Source of the DNA: an uncultured Dehalococcoidia bacterium | GTDB lineage: Bacteria; Chloroflexota; Dehalococcoidia; Lucifugimonadales; UBA3495 | Assembly (NCBI GenBank): GCA_951813535.1 | Contig: OX638345.1 | Coordinates: 137,029 to 201,028, forward strand | DNA: 64,000 nt | Reading direction: 5' to 3' | Shown here: piece by piece, positions 8,235 through 16,087 of the stretch | Numbering within the stretch: position 1 is the first letter of the stretch | Layout: every line of letters begins with the position of its first letter | Notes under the pieces: generated by a model | The model's database searches: none | Told to the model about the DNA's origin: nothing | The model's input: the letters and a program-made list of their open reading frames with translations, nothing else | Translations under genes and position numbers: made by a program

Positions 8235-9122
8235 ATGTCCACGTTTCGTATCGTCCCCCACGGCCGGCTCCAGGAATGGGTCGCCGAGGAGAAGGGCTTC
8301 TTCGCCGACGAGGGCCTTGACTACGAGTTCGTCGCCTCGAACCGGCCCAGCGAACCGCTCAACCCTTCCGTCGATTCCGCCGAGGGCGCTCCCATGGAGA
8401 TCAAGCGCGGCGCCTTCGAGTCCATGGAGGCCGGCCGCGCCTGCGAGATCAGCTCCGCCTGCCACTGGGCAGTGGGCATGGCCGCCAGCGCCGCCCACGG
8501 CCGCATGTGGGGCCAGGCCTACTCCGTCACCCCCAGCGGCATCTGGGTCGCCCCCGAGTCGCCCCTGCAGACCCCCGAGGACCTGGCCGGCGTCGAGGTT
8601 GCTGTCGGCTGGCATTCGGGCAGCCACTTCTCCGCCCTCCAGGCCCTGGAGAGCATCCTGCCCCGCGACCAGATCAGCCTCCAGTTCGTGGGCGGACCGC
8701 TGGATCGCCTGCAGTTGGCCCTTGATCGCCGCGTCCAGGCCGCCAACGTCTTCGGCGCGCCCGGCTACGTGCTGGAGCAGCAGGGCTTCCGCAAGCTGGT
8801 CGACACCAGCTTCATGATCGGCTTCCTCATCAACGGCGACGCCACCGACGACCAGCTATGGGCCTACTTCAACGCCCTCCAGCGCGCCCAGCGCGAGATC
8901 GACGCCGCCAAGGAGCGCTACCAACACTACTTCCTGGAGGAACTGCCCGAACGCTACCACGCGCTGTTCGACCACCGCCGCGCCGGCATCGGCGAGCGCC
9001 TCGTCTTCGAGCCCTACACGAAGGAGATGTTCGACCGCACCCACCGCTGGATGCTGGACTGGCAAATCTTCCCCCAGGACCAGGTGGGCAGCGTAACCTA
9101 CGAACAGGCTGTGGCCGTGTAG
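8235..9122 (+). CDS. Periplasmic-binding-protein-fold protein without signal peptide (SsuA/NMT1-like)
   Basis: A 295-residue protein with features of type-2 substrate-binding proteins: an early EWVAEEKGFFADEGLDYEFV segment, TPEDLAGVEVAVGWHSGSHFSALQAL (residues about 111-136) as in SsuA/NMT1-like proteins, and LQLALDRRVQAANVFGAPGYVLEQQGFRKLVD. No signal peptide or lipobox is present: the protein starts MSTFRIVPHGRL, so it may work in the cytoplasm or be an enzyme with this fold. No ABC permease lies nearby. GGAGG precedes the ATG, a good promoter lies upstream and a terminator follows at 9152, so it is probably monocistronic. A second protein of similar type is encoded at 10137-11072. Confidence 0.7.
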   Translation: MSTFRIVPHGRLQEWVAEEKGFFADEGLDYEFVASNRPSEPLNPSVDSAEGAPMEIKRGAFESMEAGRACEISSACHWAVGMAASAAHGRMWGQAYSVTPSGIWVAPESPLQTPEDLAGVEVAVGWHSGSHFSALQALESILPRDQISLQFVGGPLDRLQLALDRRVQAANVFGAPGYVLEQQGFRKLVDTSFMIGFLINGDATDDQLWAYFNALQRAQREIDAAKERYQHYFLEELPERYHALFDHRRAGIGERLVFEPYTKEMFDRTHRWMLDWQIFPQDQVGSVTYEQAVAV

Positions 9123-9151
9123 CCTTCCACGACGTATGAACCGAAAGAAAG

Positions 9152-9180
9152 CGGGGGCGCAGATGCTGCGCCCCCGTTTG
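9152..9180 (+). terminator. Rho-independent terminator after the 8235 gene
   Basis: An 11-bp perfect stem, CGGGGGCGCAG (9152-9162) with CTGCGCCCCCG (9166-9176), has a 3-base loop and is followed by TTTG. Confidence 0.8.
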
Positions 9181-9253
9181 CATGTTGCCTTGCCGTTGCG
9201 ACTGGCAAACCGCCGCCTATCCCTGGTCCCCGGCTCAATATCCAAGTGGCATT

Positions 9254-9592
9254 TCAACCACGTCTGGACCGCCTGGCCTTGTCTAATCTCATCTTGTATC
9301 TCGCAAGTCGGCGCAACGAGTCTACGAATAGCAGCGAATAAGATTGGAAATTGTCGTATTGACGGTTGAACTTACGTACGTTGACTAACACCCTATGATA
9401 ATTCATCTCTGCCATGGGCTCGATAAATTGTTCTACGATAAATTCGGCGTGACGATGCAATCCTTGGTCCGAGAACATCTCAACCATGAGCTGCAAGGTG
9501 TTCAGCACGTCATCGTGCAGTTCGCCAAGTTCGGCCTCAAGCAGGATGAGCTCAATGTCGTCTTGCCAACTATTGCTTCTTTTTTCGCGCAT
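9254..9592 (-). CDS. Small helical protein of unknown function
   Basis: A 112-residue, charged, largely helical protein (WQDDIELILLEAELGELHDDVLNTLQLMVEMF...). I do not recognise the family. It overlaps the end of the 63-codon gene upstream by 23 bp, so the two are probably translated together. The pair is more AT-rich than its neighbours and stands alone between terminators and gaps, features shared with small transferred gene pairs such as toxin-antitoxin modules, but no toxin motif can be seen. There is no strong ribosome site of its own, in keeping with translational coupling. Confidence 0.55.
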   Translation of the reverse strand: MREKRSNSWQDDIELILLEAELGELHDDVLNTLQLMVEMFSDQGLHRHAEFIVEQFIEPMAEMNYHRVLVNVRKFNRQYDNFQSYSLLFVDSLRRLARYKMRLDKARRSRRG

Positions 9593-9761
9593 CGATTAGT
9601 TTGACCACTTCGTCAACCCGTCTGTTCCCTTCTTTCATGCGGCGCACTATGGGGCGCGCTTTCTTCAGAAAATCCTCGGAAGGTGGCGGAAAGTCGATGA
9701 TCTCGTTGCGCTCCGCATCGTAATATTCGTCGATTTTGATCTGCTTATTTGCCCGCACCAT
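9570..9761 (-). CDS. Small basic/acidic protein of unknown function, first gene of a two-gene unit
   Basis: A 63-residue protein preceded by GAGGAGG eight bases before ATG 9761, one of the better ribosome sites in the window, which supports it as a real gene. It has an acidic N-terminal half (KIDEYYDAERNEIIDFPPPSEDF) and a basic C-terminal tail (RMKEGNRRVDEVVKLIDARKKKQ). A small charged protein before a larger helical partner resembles an antitoxin-first operon, but I cannot name a family. It overlaps the next gene by 23 bp. Confidence 0.6.
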   Translation of the reverse strand: MVRANKQIKIDEYYDAERNEIIDFPPPSEDFLKKARPIVRRMKEGNRRVDEVVKLIDARKKKQ

Positions 9762-10136
9762 TTCGATGCCTCCTCACTTGGGTAATGAACGTCAAGGTAC
9801 TATCCAGTGTAACATCCTGTCAAGATTATATACTGGCTGCAGACCTCGAACGGACCTATCCCTGTTTACATGTTTCACACAGCGCAACATGCTACGCCCC
9901 AATAGTGATGTGCCATGTCGTTGCTAGCGGTATATCACTGTCATCGTATTATTGCAGGGCATCAGCTAGATGACCTTGAACCTGCCCGACGCCCGTGGGT
10001 TGCTGAATGACGGTTATGTGTATAGGTTTGCCGGATGGAATGCCACCCTGGTCAGTTACCCTGACGGCTGTGGCGGGTGGCAGACCACACGACGCAACAC
10101 AAGGGCCGGTATGCCCCCGACGTGGTCCTTTGTTGC
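9762..10136. other. Intergenic region, no supported gene
   Basis: 375 bp between two leftward genes. Rightward frames here (for example 9970-10263) have no ribosome site and mostly mirror the neighbouring gene. The region is mixed in composition and should hold the promoter of the small pair to its left. No repeat was recognised. Confidence 0.35.
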
Positions 10137-11072
10137 TTACCCCAGCCCCAGCGTCGCCGCCGGGAACAGCTCCTCCACGTCCACCGCCTCCGGTATCACC
10201 TTCTGCTCCACGTTGAACCCAACGAAGGTCTCCAGAGTCTTCCGCGAGGTCTCCACGCCGTAGGGCAGCGGGTCGTCGCCCACCACGTCCACCATCTGGT
10301 GCAGGAAGCGGTCCTCCGGCGCGGCGGCATCCCCGGAGCGCATTTTGCCGAGGTAGAGGGCCCGCGCGGTGTTGAACGTCTCGAACAGCTCACCCGCCAG
10401 GTCGGGGTTGGCGTCCAGCGCGGCGTTCTTCACCACCAGCATGTGGCTGATGGGATAGACACCCGTCTTCCGGTGCCACGCCGCGTCGGCAGCGTCCGGC
10501 TCCTCGAACAGCGGACGCACGTCCGGCGAGTCGATGGGACCCGTGCCGATGGCCGCGTCGATCTCCCCCGACACCAGCATCTCGCCCAGGTTGCCGTTGG
10601 ATGACGACACCACGTTGGCCGGCGCCACGTACTCCGCCACGTGCTCGTCTCCGGACAGCACCCACGTCACCGAGTCCAGGTCCACGCCGTACTCGGTCTG
10701 CAGCAGCCCCCGGGTCCACACTCCCGGAGTCAGCGTGTAGCTGCGCACGCCGAACCGCTTGCCCTCCAGGTCCTTGGGCGTCTCGATGCCGCTGTTCCGG
10801 TTCACCACGATGCCGCCGTGGTAAAAGGCCCGCGTCAGGAAGATCGGCACCCCCGTGAACTGCTTGCCGTGCGCCCGGGCGCACAGGTACGTGGACAGCG
10901 CCATCTCGGCCACGTCGAACTCCAACTCCCGCACCATTCGCCGGAAGATGCTGGTCACCGGCGACACCTCGATGTGTTCCATGTTGAACGACGGCGACGT
11001 GATCGTGCCATCCTTCAGGGGCGTCGTGTGCCCGTAGTTGCCTACGGCGGTCCGCAATACCAGGTCGCTCAT
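10137..11072 (-). CDS. 4,5-dihydroxyphthalate decarboxylase-like / substrate-binding-fold protein
   Basis: A 311-residue protein resembling the family annotated as 4,5-dihydroxyphthalate decarboxylase or ABC binding protein: LRTAVGNYGHTTPLKDG at the start, FRRMVRELEFDVAEMALSTYLCARAHGKQFTGVPIFLTRAFYHGGIVVN (about residues 44-92), then ETPKDLEGKRFGVRSYTLTPGVWTRGLLQTEYGVDLDSVTW, and LVSGEIDAAIGTG. No signal peptide is present, which favours an enzyme-like role over transport. GGGAGG lies seven bases before ATG 11072. There is no transporter nearby. Substrates such as aromatic acids are plausible by family, not shown. Confidence 0.8.
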   Translation of the reverse strand: MSDLVLRTAVGNYGHTTPLKDGTITSPSFNMEHIEVSPVTSIFRRMVRELEFDVAEMALSTYLCARAHGKQFTGVPIFLTRAFYHGGIVVNRNSGIETPKDLEGKRFGVRSYTLTPGVWTRGLLQTEYGVDLDSVTWVLSGDEHVAEYVAPANVVSSSNGNLGEMLVSGEIDAAIGTGPIDSPDVRPLFEEPDAADAAWHRKTGVYPISHMLVVKNAALDANPDLAGELFETFNTARALYLGKMRSGDAAAPEDRFLHQMVDVVGDDPLPYGVETSRKTLETFVGFNVEQKVIPEAVDVEELFPAATLGLG

Positions 11073-11221
11073 TTTTCTGCCTCCCGTGCGTTGCTCGTGT
11101 TCGATCCGGACTTCCCGTCAGCGATGCGCCAATCATCCCCCAAATGGAAGCCGCCCGCAAATGGAAGCCGCCCGCAAATCAGTACGCGGCTCTGGCCAGG
11201 GTCTCTTCAAAGTCCACCCGT

Positions 11222-11290
11222 CGTTCCCGCGAAAGCGGAAACCCAGAACCTCGTTATTCACCGCGGCCTCCGGATTCCTGCTTTCGCATG
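11222..11290. repeat. Imperfect inverted repeat of the TTCCCGCGAAAGCGG type
   Basis: CGTTCCCGCGAAAGCGGAAAC near 11222 faces GGATTCCTGCTTTCGC near 11275. The arms match a dispersed repeat found between genes of many bacteria (a CATTCCCGCGAAAGCGGGAATCC-like consensus). It lies beside another repeat at 11349. Confidence 0.55.
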
Positions 11291-11348
11291 AATGGCGATT
11301 GGGTGGCGCGAAGGTTATCGCAGCGATTTTCAATAGGCCTGGGGCCTT

Positions 11349-11474
11349 ACGCGTACCCAGTTTTGTCATTGCGAGCGAAGCGTGGCAATCTCGTGATGTC
11401 AGCCGAGGTCTCTTGCAGCAACGAGATCGCCAGGTCGCTGCGCACCTCGCGGTGACAAACCGGGTACGCGTGAG
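11349..11474. repeat. MITE-like element, copy C: same ends, different core
   Basis: The ends are ACGCGTACCCAGTTT (11349-11363) and AAACCGGGTACGCGT (about 11457-11471), as in copies A and D. The core, however, is an inverted pair of TGTCATTGCGAGCGAAGCG and its partner ending CTCGCGGTGACA, with GGCAATCTCG facing CGAGATCGCC. The right end abuts the TAG stop of the leftward gene at 11475. Confidence 0.8.
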
Positions 11475-12167
11475 CTACGAAACCATCCTCCCCAGGGCGT
11501 TGAACGCCAGATCCTCCCCCTCCTCCTCGATGATTTCCGCCATCCACTCGGCGATGAGCGGCGCCGCCCTTTCGATTGCGCTGGCCAGGGCGTCCCGCAT
11601 CAGCTCGCCGGTTGTCCCGTAGCCCCAATCCTCCTCGTCCTCCTCTTGGCGCAGCAGTTGCAACTCCTCTTGCAGCGCCGACTGAAGCGGTTGGTAGGCC
11701 TCGAAGACCTTCAGGCCAAAAACGTCGACAAAGCTGGAATCCGGCCTGACGCGTCCTTTCATTTCCACCAGGCGCAGGCACTCCTGCAGCAGACACCGTC
11801 TGAATTCAGCGGCCAGTTCGTCATCCACTCCCGCGCCTTCCAGCAGGCCTTCGACGCTGGCGCCGAAACCGTGATAATCGAAGGGCTGGTCCCAATCGGT
11901 GCCGATCTCGATCATCGGGGTTATCACGACCGCGTCGAATTCTTCGTCGAACCCCGTCAGGTCGTCCATATGGAACGAATCTTCATATCCTTTTTCCAGG
12001 ATGTCATTGATCGCATCGTAACCGTCCGTCTCGACCTCGTCCGCCAGTTCACTGACCAGCGCTGCGGCCAGTTGCCGGTTTTCGATCAGGTATACAACCA
12101 GCTCCTCCGCCGTGGAGATTGTCCGCTCCGTGCCCCCATGCTCCGGTTGTTCCGGCTGTTGATTCAT
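11475..12167 (-). CDS. Acidic helical protein of unknown function
   Basis: A 230-residue protein with very high Glu/Asp content (for example RQEEDEEDWGYGTTGE near 185-200 and EIIEEEGEDLAFN near the end). No signal peptide, membrane span or known motif was seen; I do not recognise the family. AGGAGCGGGGG precedes ATG 12167 as a ribosome site. Its stop codon lies directly at the edge of the repeat element at 11349-11474, so an insertion there may have replaced the original C-terminus or downstream region. It is monocistronic as far as visible. Confidence 0.6.
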   Translation of the reverse strand: MNQQPEQPEHGGTERTISTAEELVVYLIENRQLAAALVSELADEVETDGYDAINDILEKGYEDSFHMDDLTGFDEEFDAVVITPMIEIGTDWDQPFDYHGFGASVEGLLEGAGVDDELAAEFRRCLLQECLRLVEMKGRVRPDSSFVDVFGLKVFEAYQPLQSALQEELQLLRQEEDEEDWGYGTTGELMRDALASAIERAAPLIAEWMAEIIEEEGEDLAFNALGRMVS

Positions 12168-12468
12168 CCCCCGCTCCTGTGCGGCAACTCAGTTTGCGCC
12201 GCGCCGGCATTGTCCGCGCCGCCCCGCAACGCCGTCAACCTGACCATGGCGGATATCTGCTGTCGCGAATTGCTCTACTGGACCAACTGTGGCGACCTGA
12301 TATTCCTTCGTCTGATCACGTTCGCCTGATCACGTTCGCCTGATCACGTTGATGGATGGTTGACGATGAAATAGGCCCCGCAGGCCTTTTCGTCATTGCG
12401 CCCCAACGGTCTTGGCGGTATGATGATTCTCAGAGATTTCCCCCGTCACACCGCCGCTTGAATAACCT
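12168..12468. other. Divergent gap before gcvT with a short tandem repeat
   Basis: 301 bp between the acidic protein gene and gcvT. It contains two full copies and one partial copy of CTGATCACGTTCGC at 12312-12349. A small hairpin AGGCC-GGCCT followed by TTTT lies near 12373-12390. I looked for a glycine riboswitch before gcvT and found no matching core. Confidence 0.45.
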
Positions 12469-13626
12469 ATGGCTGCTGATACCACTGCTGCTGAGAATCT
12501 CCGCACCGCCCTTTACGATACCCATGTAGCTCTTGGCGCCCGCATGGTGCCCTTCGGCGGATGGGACATGCCGGTGCAGTACGAGGGAGTCATCGCCGAG
12601 GTGGCGGCGGTACGCAACGCGGCCGGCCTGTTCGACGTTTCGCACATGGGCCGACTGCACATCGGCGGCCCCAATGCAGCCGCGCTGCTGGACATCCTGC
12701 TCACCGGTTCCGCATCGGGCCTGCGTGTGGGGCGTGCCCGCTACTGCTTCATCTGCAACGAGCGGGGCGGCGTCATCGACGACACAATTTTCTACCGCCT
12801 CTCCGAGGATGAATTTCTGCTCATCCCCAACGCCGGCAACCGGCCCGCCGTGAGCCTCTGGTTTGACCGCCAGCTCGCTCAGCACTTCGACGGACGCGGC
12901 GTGCACATCACCGACCGCACCATGCTCACCGGCCTCATCGCCGTGCAGGGCCCCAAAGCTGTCGAGATAGTTGATCGGTTGTGCGAGGACTTCACCCCCG
13001 GCGCTCGTCGGGCAAGCAACCCGGGCCGCACCCCCGCCCCTTCCCAGCTGCGTCCCTTTACCTGGGGCCGCGGCCACATCGACGGGCGGCGGGTTTTCAT
13101 CGGACGCACGGGCTACACCGGAGAGGATGGGTTTGAGCTCGCCGTCGGTTCCACGGATGTCGTCGCCATCTGGAATAAGCTCACCGACGCCGGGGCGGTT
13201 CCCTGTGGCCTTGGAGCGCGGGACGTGCTCCGGCTGGAGGCCGGCCTCCCGCTGCATGGCCACGAATTGTCCGATACCATCACGCCCATCGAGGCCGGCT
13301 TCGGCCGGTTCGTGCGGCGCGACGGCGGCTACAACGGCGCCGACGTGCTGGACCACCAGCGGGTCTACGGGACCGAACGCCGCCTGATCGGGCTCACCCT
13401 GCCGGGGCGCAGCGCTCCCCGTGCCGGCTACGATGTGTTGGCCGATGGCGAGGTGGTCGGAACGGTCGCCAGCGGCAGCTATTCGCCAACCCTGGAGCAG
13501 TGCATCGCCATGGCTTTCGTGGACGCCGCCCACGCTGAACCAGATACGGTCCTCACCGTGGACATTCGTGGGCGCCGGGCCGAGGCCACAACGGCGGACC
13601 CGCCCTTCTACCAGCGTCCAGGTTAG
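12469..13626 (+). CDS. gcvT: Aminomethyltransferase, glycine cleavage system T protein
   Basis: A 385-residue T protein, which transfers the aminomethyl carbon from lipoyl-GcvH to tetrahydrofolate and releases ammonia. Typical motifs are [17 protein letters not shown] (22-38), [14 protein letters not shown] (54-67), RGGVIDD with Asp104/105 in the folate site, [10 protein letters not shown] and [22 protein letters not shown] short extra loop rich in Pro/Arg (about residues 180-195) interrupts the usual sequence after the FTPG segment. GcvH follows after 90 bp. No gcvP lies in the window. There is no good Shine-Dalgarno; the start is set by homology. Confidence 0.92.
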   Translation: MAADTTAAENLRTALYDTHVALGARMVPFGGWDMPVQYEGVIAEVAAVRNAAGLFDVSHMGRLHIGGPNAAALLDILLTGSASGLRVGRARYCFICNERGGVIDDTIFYRLSEDEFLLIPNAGNRPAVSLWFDRQLAQHFDGRGVHITDRTMLTGLIAVQGPKAVEIVDRLCEDFTPGARRASNPGRTPAPSQLRPFTWGRGHIDGRRVFIGRTGYTGEDGFELAVGSTDVVAIWNKLTDAGAVPCGLGARDVLRLEAGLPLHGHELSDTITPIEAGFGRFVRRDGGYNGADVLDHQRVYGTERRLIGLTLPGRSAPRAGYDVLADGEVVGTVASGSYSPTLEQCIAMAFVDAAHAEPDTVLTVDIRGRRAEATTADPPFYQRPG

Positions 13627-13716
13627 CCTCAACCGTCCCGCAATCATTGCGACCACAATGACGCTCTCGGTCGCCAGAATAGTTGACTACCCTACCCTTG
13701 GGAGGTATCAGACAAA

Positions 13717-14106
13717 GTGAATCCCGAAGACCGCAAATACTCCAGGGAGCACGAGTGGGCCCTGGTTGAAGATGCCGCCGCCGGAACCGTCCTGGTGGGC
13801 ATCACCCACTACGCTCAGGACCAGTTGGGCGACGTGGTGTACGTGGAGTTGCCCGACACCGGTGCCCCGGTCGGGCACATGGCCAAGATGGGTGAGATCG
13901 AGTCCGTCAAGGCAGTCTCCGACCTGTTTTCGCCCGTCAGCGGCGAGGTCACCGAAATCAACGGTCGCCTGGCCCAGGAGCCTGAACTGGTGAACACCGA
14001 TCCTTTCGGCGACGGTTGGATGCTGCGAGTTCGGATGACCGATCCAGCTGAGTTGGAAGCGCTGCTCGACGCGGGCAGTTACACCGAGTATCTGGGAGGC
14101 CTCTAG
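13717..14106 (+). CDS. gcvH: Glycine cleavage system H protein
   Basis: A 129-residue lipoyl carrier protein of normal length. GEIESVKAVSDLFSPVSGEV contains the lipoylated Lys65. Other family signatures are KYSREHEWALVE, THYAQDQLGDVVYVELPD and the terminal DPAELEALLDAGSYTEYL. The start is GTG at 13717 with GGGAGG about 11 bases upstream. It probably lies in one transcript with gcvT and is closed by the terminator at 14194. It would shuttle the aminomethyl group between the P, T and L proteins; the P protein must be encoded elsewhere. Confidence 0.95.
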   Translation: MNPEDRKYSREHEWALVEDAAAGTVLVGITHYAQDQLGDVVYVELPDTGAPVGHMAKMGEIESVKAVSDLFSPVSGEVTEINGRLAQEPELVNTDPFGDGWMLRVRMTDPAELEALLDAGSYTEYLGGL

Positions 14107-14193
14107 CCTCGGCAGCCCACCTCCAGGACACCACCTTCCGGGACGCACCGCCGAGCATCGTCGCCTGGCTCGCATCCCTGCCGAACAATTTAG

Positions 14194-14222
14194 AAGCCGG
14201 TCTCTACGGGGACCGGCTTTCT
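14194..14222 (+). terminator. Terminator after gcvTH
   Basis: AAGCCGGTC (14194-14202) pairs with GACCGGCTT (14211-14219), loop of 8, followed by TCTG. Confidence 0.75.
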
Positions 14223-15529
14223 GACGTCCTGTGATACCTGCGGGCAGCCAGCCATGAGGCCGTTTGTCCTGACGTTTCATCACCCGCCCAGAGGCCAAGT
14301 CGTGAGGCGACGACCGGAGGCCGACGCGCCGGTGAATGCGCATGCACCGTCTCCCGTCCCAGGACGGCGCCGCAGTTCTATCCGGCGAGTCGGTTTGCTG
14401 ACTCGCGTGCTATCGCTCTCTTGTTAATGGCTGGGGTGGGCTCGGTTCGTCCGATCCCTGGAATCTCCCTACGACGGTACCTACCGGCCCGGCCCTGTTT
14501 GCGCCTCTGCGACTACCACCGACGTCTCCAACCTCGCCGGATCGTCCTGTGGCTCCGGCATCTGTCCCGGATTGACCTCCCAACAGGTCATCGCAAAAAG
14601 CGTCACCATCAGCCCCAATCGCCAGCAGTTCCTGAGCAGAAGTTGGAGGTGTTGGGTGACGGTAGCCGTGAGTTTGTGGCCGATGTGCATTTATCCGGAT
14701 TCCTCCTGGATTGCGGTTGACGTGCATGGAATCTCCGTTGTCGATCCGCCCATATCCCCGAACGCTTTTGTATCGTTGCGAGGCAATCGCCAATTGCCGG
14801 GCACGGATAGGCCCCGCGGCGTGGTATTCCGACCCCATGTCGATTTGTCGAAGCGATCCTGCCGTCGGGGTACATGACCTCGACCAGGCAGTGTGCACTG
14901 GTACCCAGGCAGCAGGATTGACAGCAATGGCAAGCGGAGATGTCGATCGACGATCCTTTTTGCGCACGCGCATTGAGCGCCATGTGTCATCGGACATCTT
15001 TGAGGCTGCCCCGAGCGTTGCGCCGTTGTAGTCCACGCGGATGATATGCGCGGATCTCGACAAAGTCTGTGCATTCAACGTTTTGCACGGCCATTATGGA
15101 GCGTGTGCGCGAAAATGCCGTCGCTTGCCGTCTTGACCCGCGTTCACCGTTGGATAATTGCCAATCCGCCCCGATTGATGTTCATGTGCAAAGCGCTGCT
15201 TTGCACTCGCTGAGTCATGTAACAATAGCGGTGGCAATGATCGGACACAACGGAACATCCGCTAACGCGAGGTTCTGGCTGCGGCTGTGTATGGTTGCGT
15301 GGCGGGTCAGCCGCCGTTGGGCCTGTCAATCGCCGGCGGGAGATTCCAAAAAGGAGGGAACCGCGACTTCCGCGCATTCAGCATGGTTCGAGTCGTGGGA
15401 TCGTGGGAAAAGAACCAGCGGAATATCCGCTCGGCCGCCGCCTCGGTCGGTTCACCGGCGGCAGGAAGCGGCCCCGAAGACGCCCGTGCGCCACTTGCCA
15501 GCTTAAGAGTCGGCGACTATCATAGCCGC
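14223..15529. other. 1.3 kb region without a convincing gene
   Basis: No frame here has a ribosome site plus natural composition. Several overlapping frames (for example leftward 14410-15078 and rightward 15069-15506) are Arg/Ser/Pro-rich and mutually contradictory. Structured spots are visible: GCGAGTC/GACTCGC at 14385-14406 and a perfect hairpin GTGCAAAGC-GCT-GCTTTGCAC at 15186-15206. GC content is lower and more even than in the genes around. It could hold an unrecognised RNA gene, a decayed gene, or long control sequence for the DUF3090 operon. I looked for RNase P, tmRNA and common riboswitch cores and saw none. Confidence 0.5.
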
Positions 15530-16063
15530 ATGGCAGAGCGCGAAGTCCGCTACAAGATGGGTGCCGCCCAGTCCGTGTCCGCCGAAACCTTTGGGCGTCC
15601 GGGTCAGCGCACCTTCCGGCTGGTTGCGGAGGCCGGGCGAGCCCAGTCTTTCATCTGGCTCGAGAAAGAGCAGCTTTTACAGTTGGCGCTGTATCTGCAG
15701 CAGGCCGTAAAGCAGTTGAGCGAATCCGCGGGCGACCAGGAAAGCGCTCCCGGTGAGACCGCCTGGATGGGCGATCCACTGGAACAGGACTTCCGCGCCC
15801 GTCAGATGCAGCTCGAATACGACAAGGAAGCGAACTGCTTCGTCATCCACGCCTACGAGGGTGACGAGGATGACCCGGACGCCGGCGCCCAGACTTCCGT
15901 CAGTTTCTGGATGACCATGGCCCAGTCGTCAGCGCTGGCCGACCAGGCGCTGCGGATCTGCGCCGCCGGTCGACCCCCGTGTTTCCTGTGCGGCGCGCCA
16001 ATCGATCCCGACGGCCACCGCTGCGCCCGCGCCAACGGCCACGCCGTATTCGAAACCGGCTAG
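15530..16063 (+). CDS. DUF3090 family protein
   Basis: A 177-residue protein. The N-terminal part reads FGRPGQRTFRLVAEAGRAQSFIWLEKEQLLQLALYLQQ (about 23-60), and the C-terminus PPCFLCGAPIDPDGHRCARANGH carries a Cys-x2-Cys plus His/Cys zinc-ribbon-like pattern, both diagnostic of DUF3090. In Actinobacteria this family sits with a SCO1664-family kinase-like protein, as it does here (24 bp downstream). The role is unknown; the conserved pairing suggests a shared function. ATG 15530 was chosen because the longer frame upstream is not conserved-looking. Confidence 0.85.
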   Translation: MAEREVRYKMGAAQSVSAETFGRPGQRTFRLVAEAGRAQSFIWLEKEQLLQLALYLQQAVKQLSESAGDQESAPGETAWMGDPLEQDFRARQMQLEYDKEANCFVIHAYEGDEDDPDAGAQTSVSFWMTMAQSSALADQALRICAAGRPPCFLCGAPIDPDGHRCARANGHAVFETG

Positions 16064-16087
16064 CCGGCCATCCGGCCGCCTTTTCCC

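Noticed and set aside
9970-10263. Rightward 97-codon frame
   Set aside because: Overlaps the end of the certain leftward gene and has Ser/Pro-rich shadow composition.
12168-12468. Glycine riboswitch before gcvT
   Set aside because: No conserved tandem aptamer core could be found; only a short tandem repeat and a small hairpin.
14410-15078. Leftward 222-codon frame in the 1.3 kb gap
   Set aside because: Arg/Ser/Gly/Pro-rich, no ribosome site, no motif, and other frames are equally open there.
15069-15506. Rightward 145-codon frame before the DUF3090 gene
   Set aside because: No ribosome site and unnatural composition (Arg/Ser/Trp-rich).
14223-15529. RNase P RNA, tmRNA or cobalamin riboswitch in the gap
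   Set aside because: The GAGGAAAGTC, TTCGA-stem and GCCACTG-type core sequences are absent on both strands as far as I could read.
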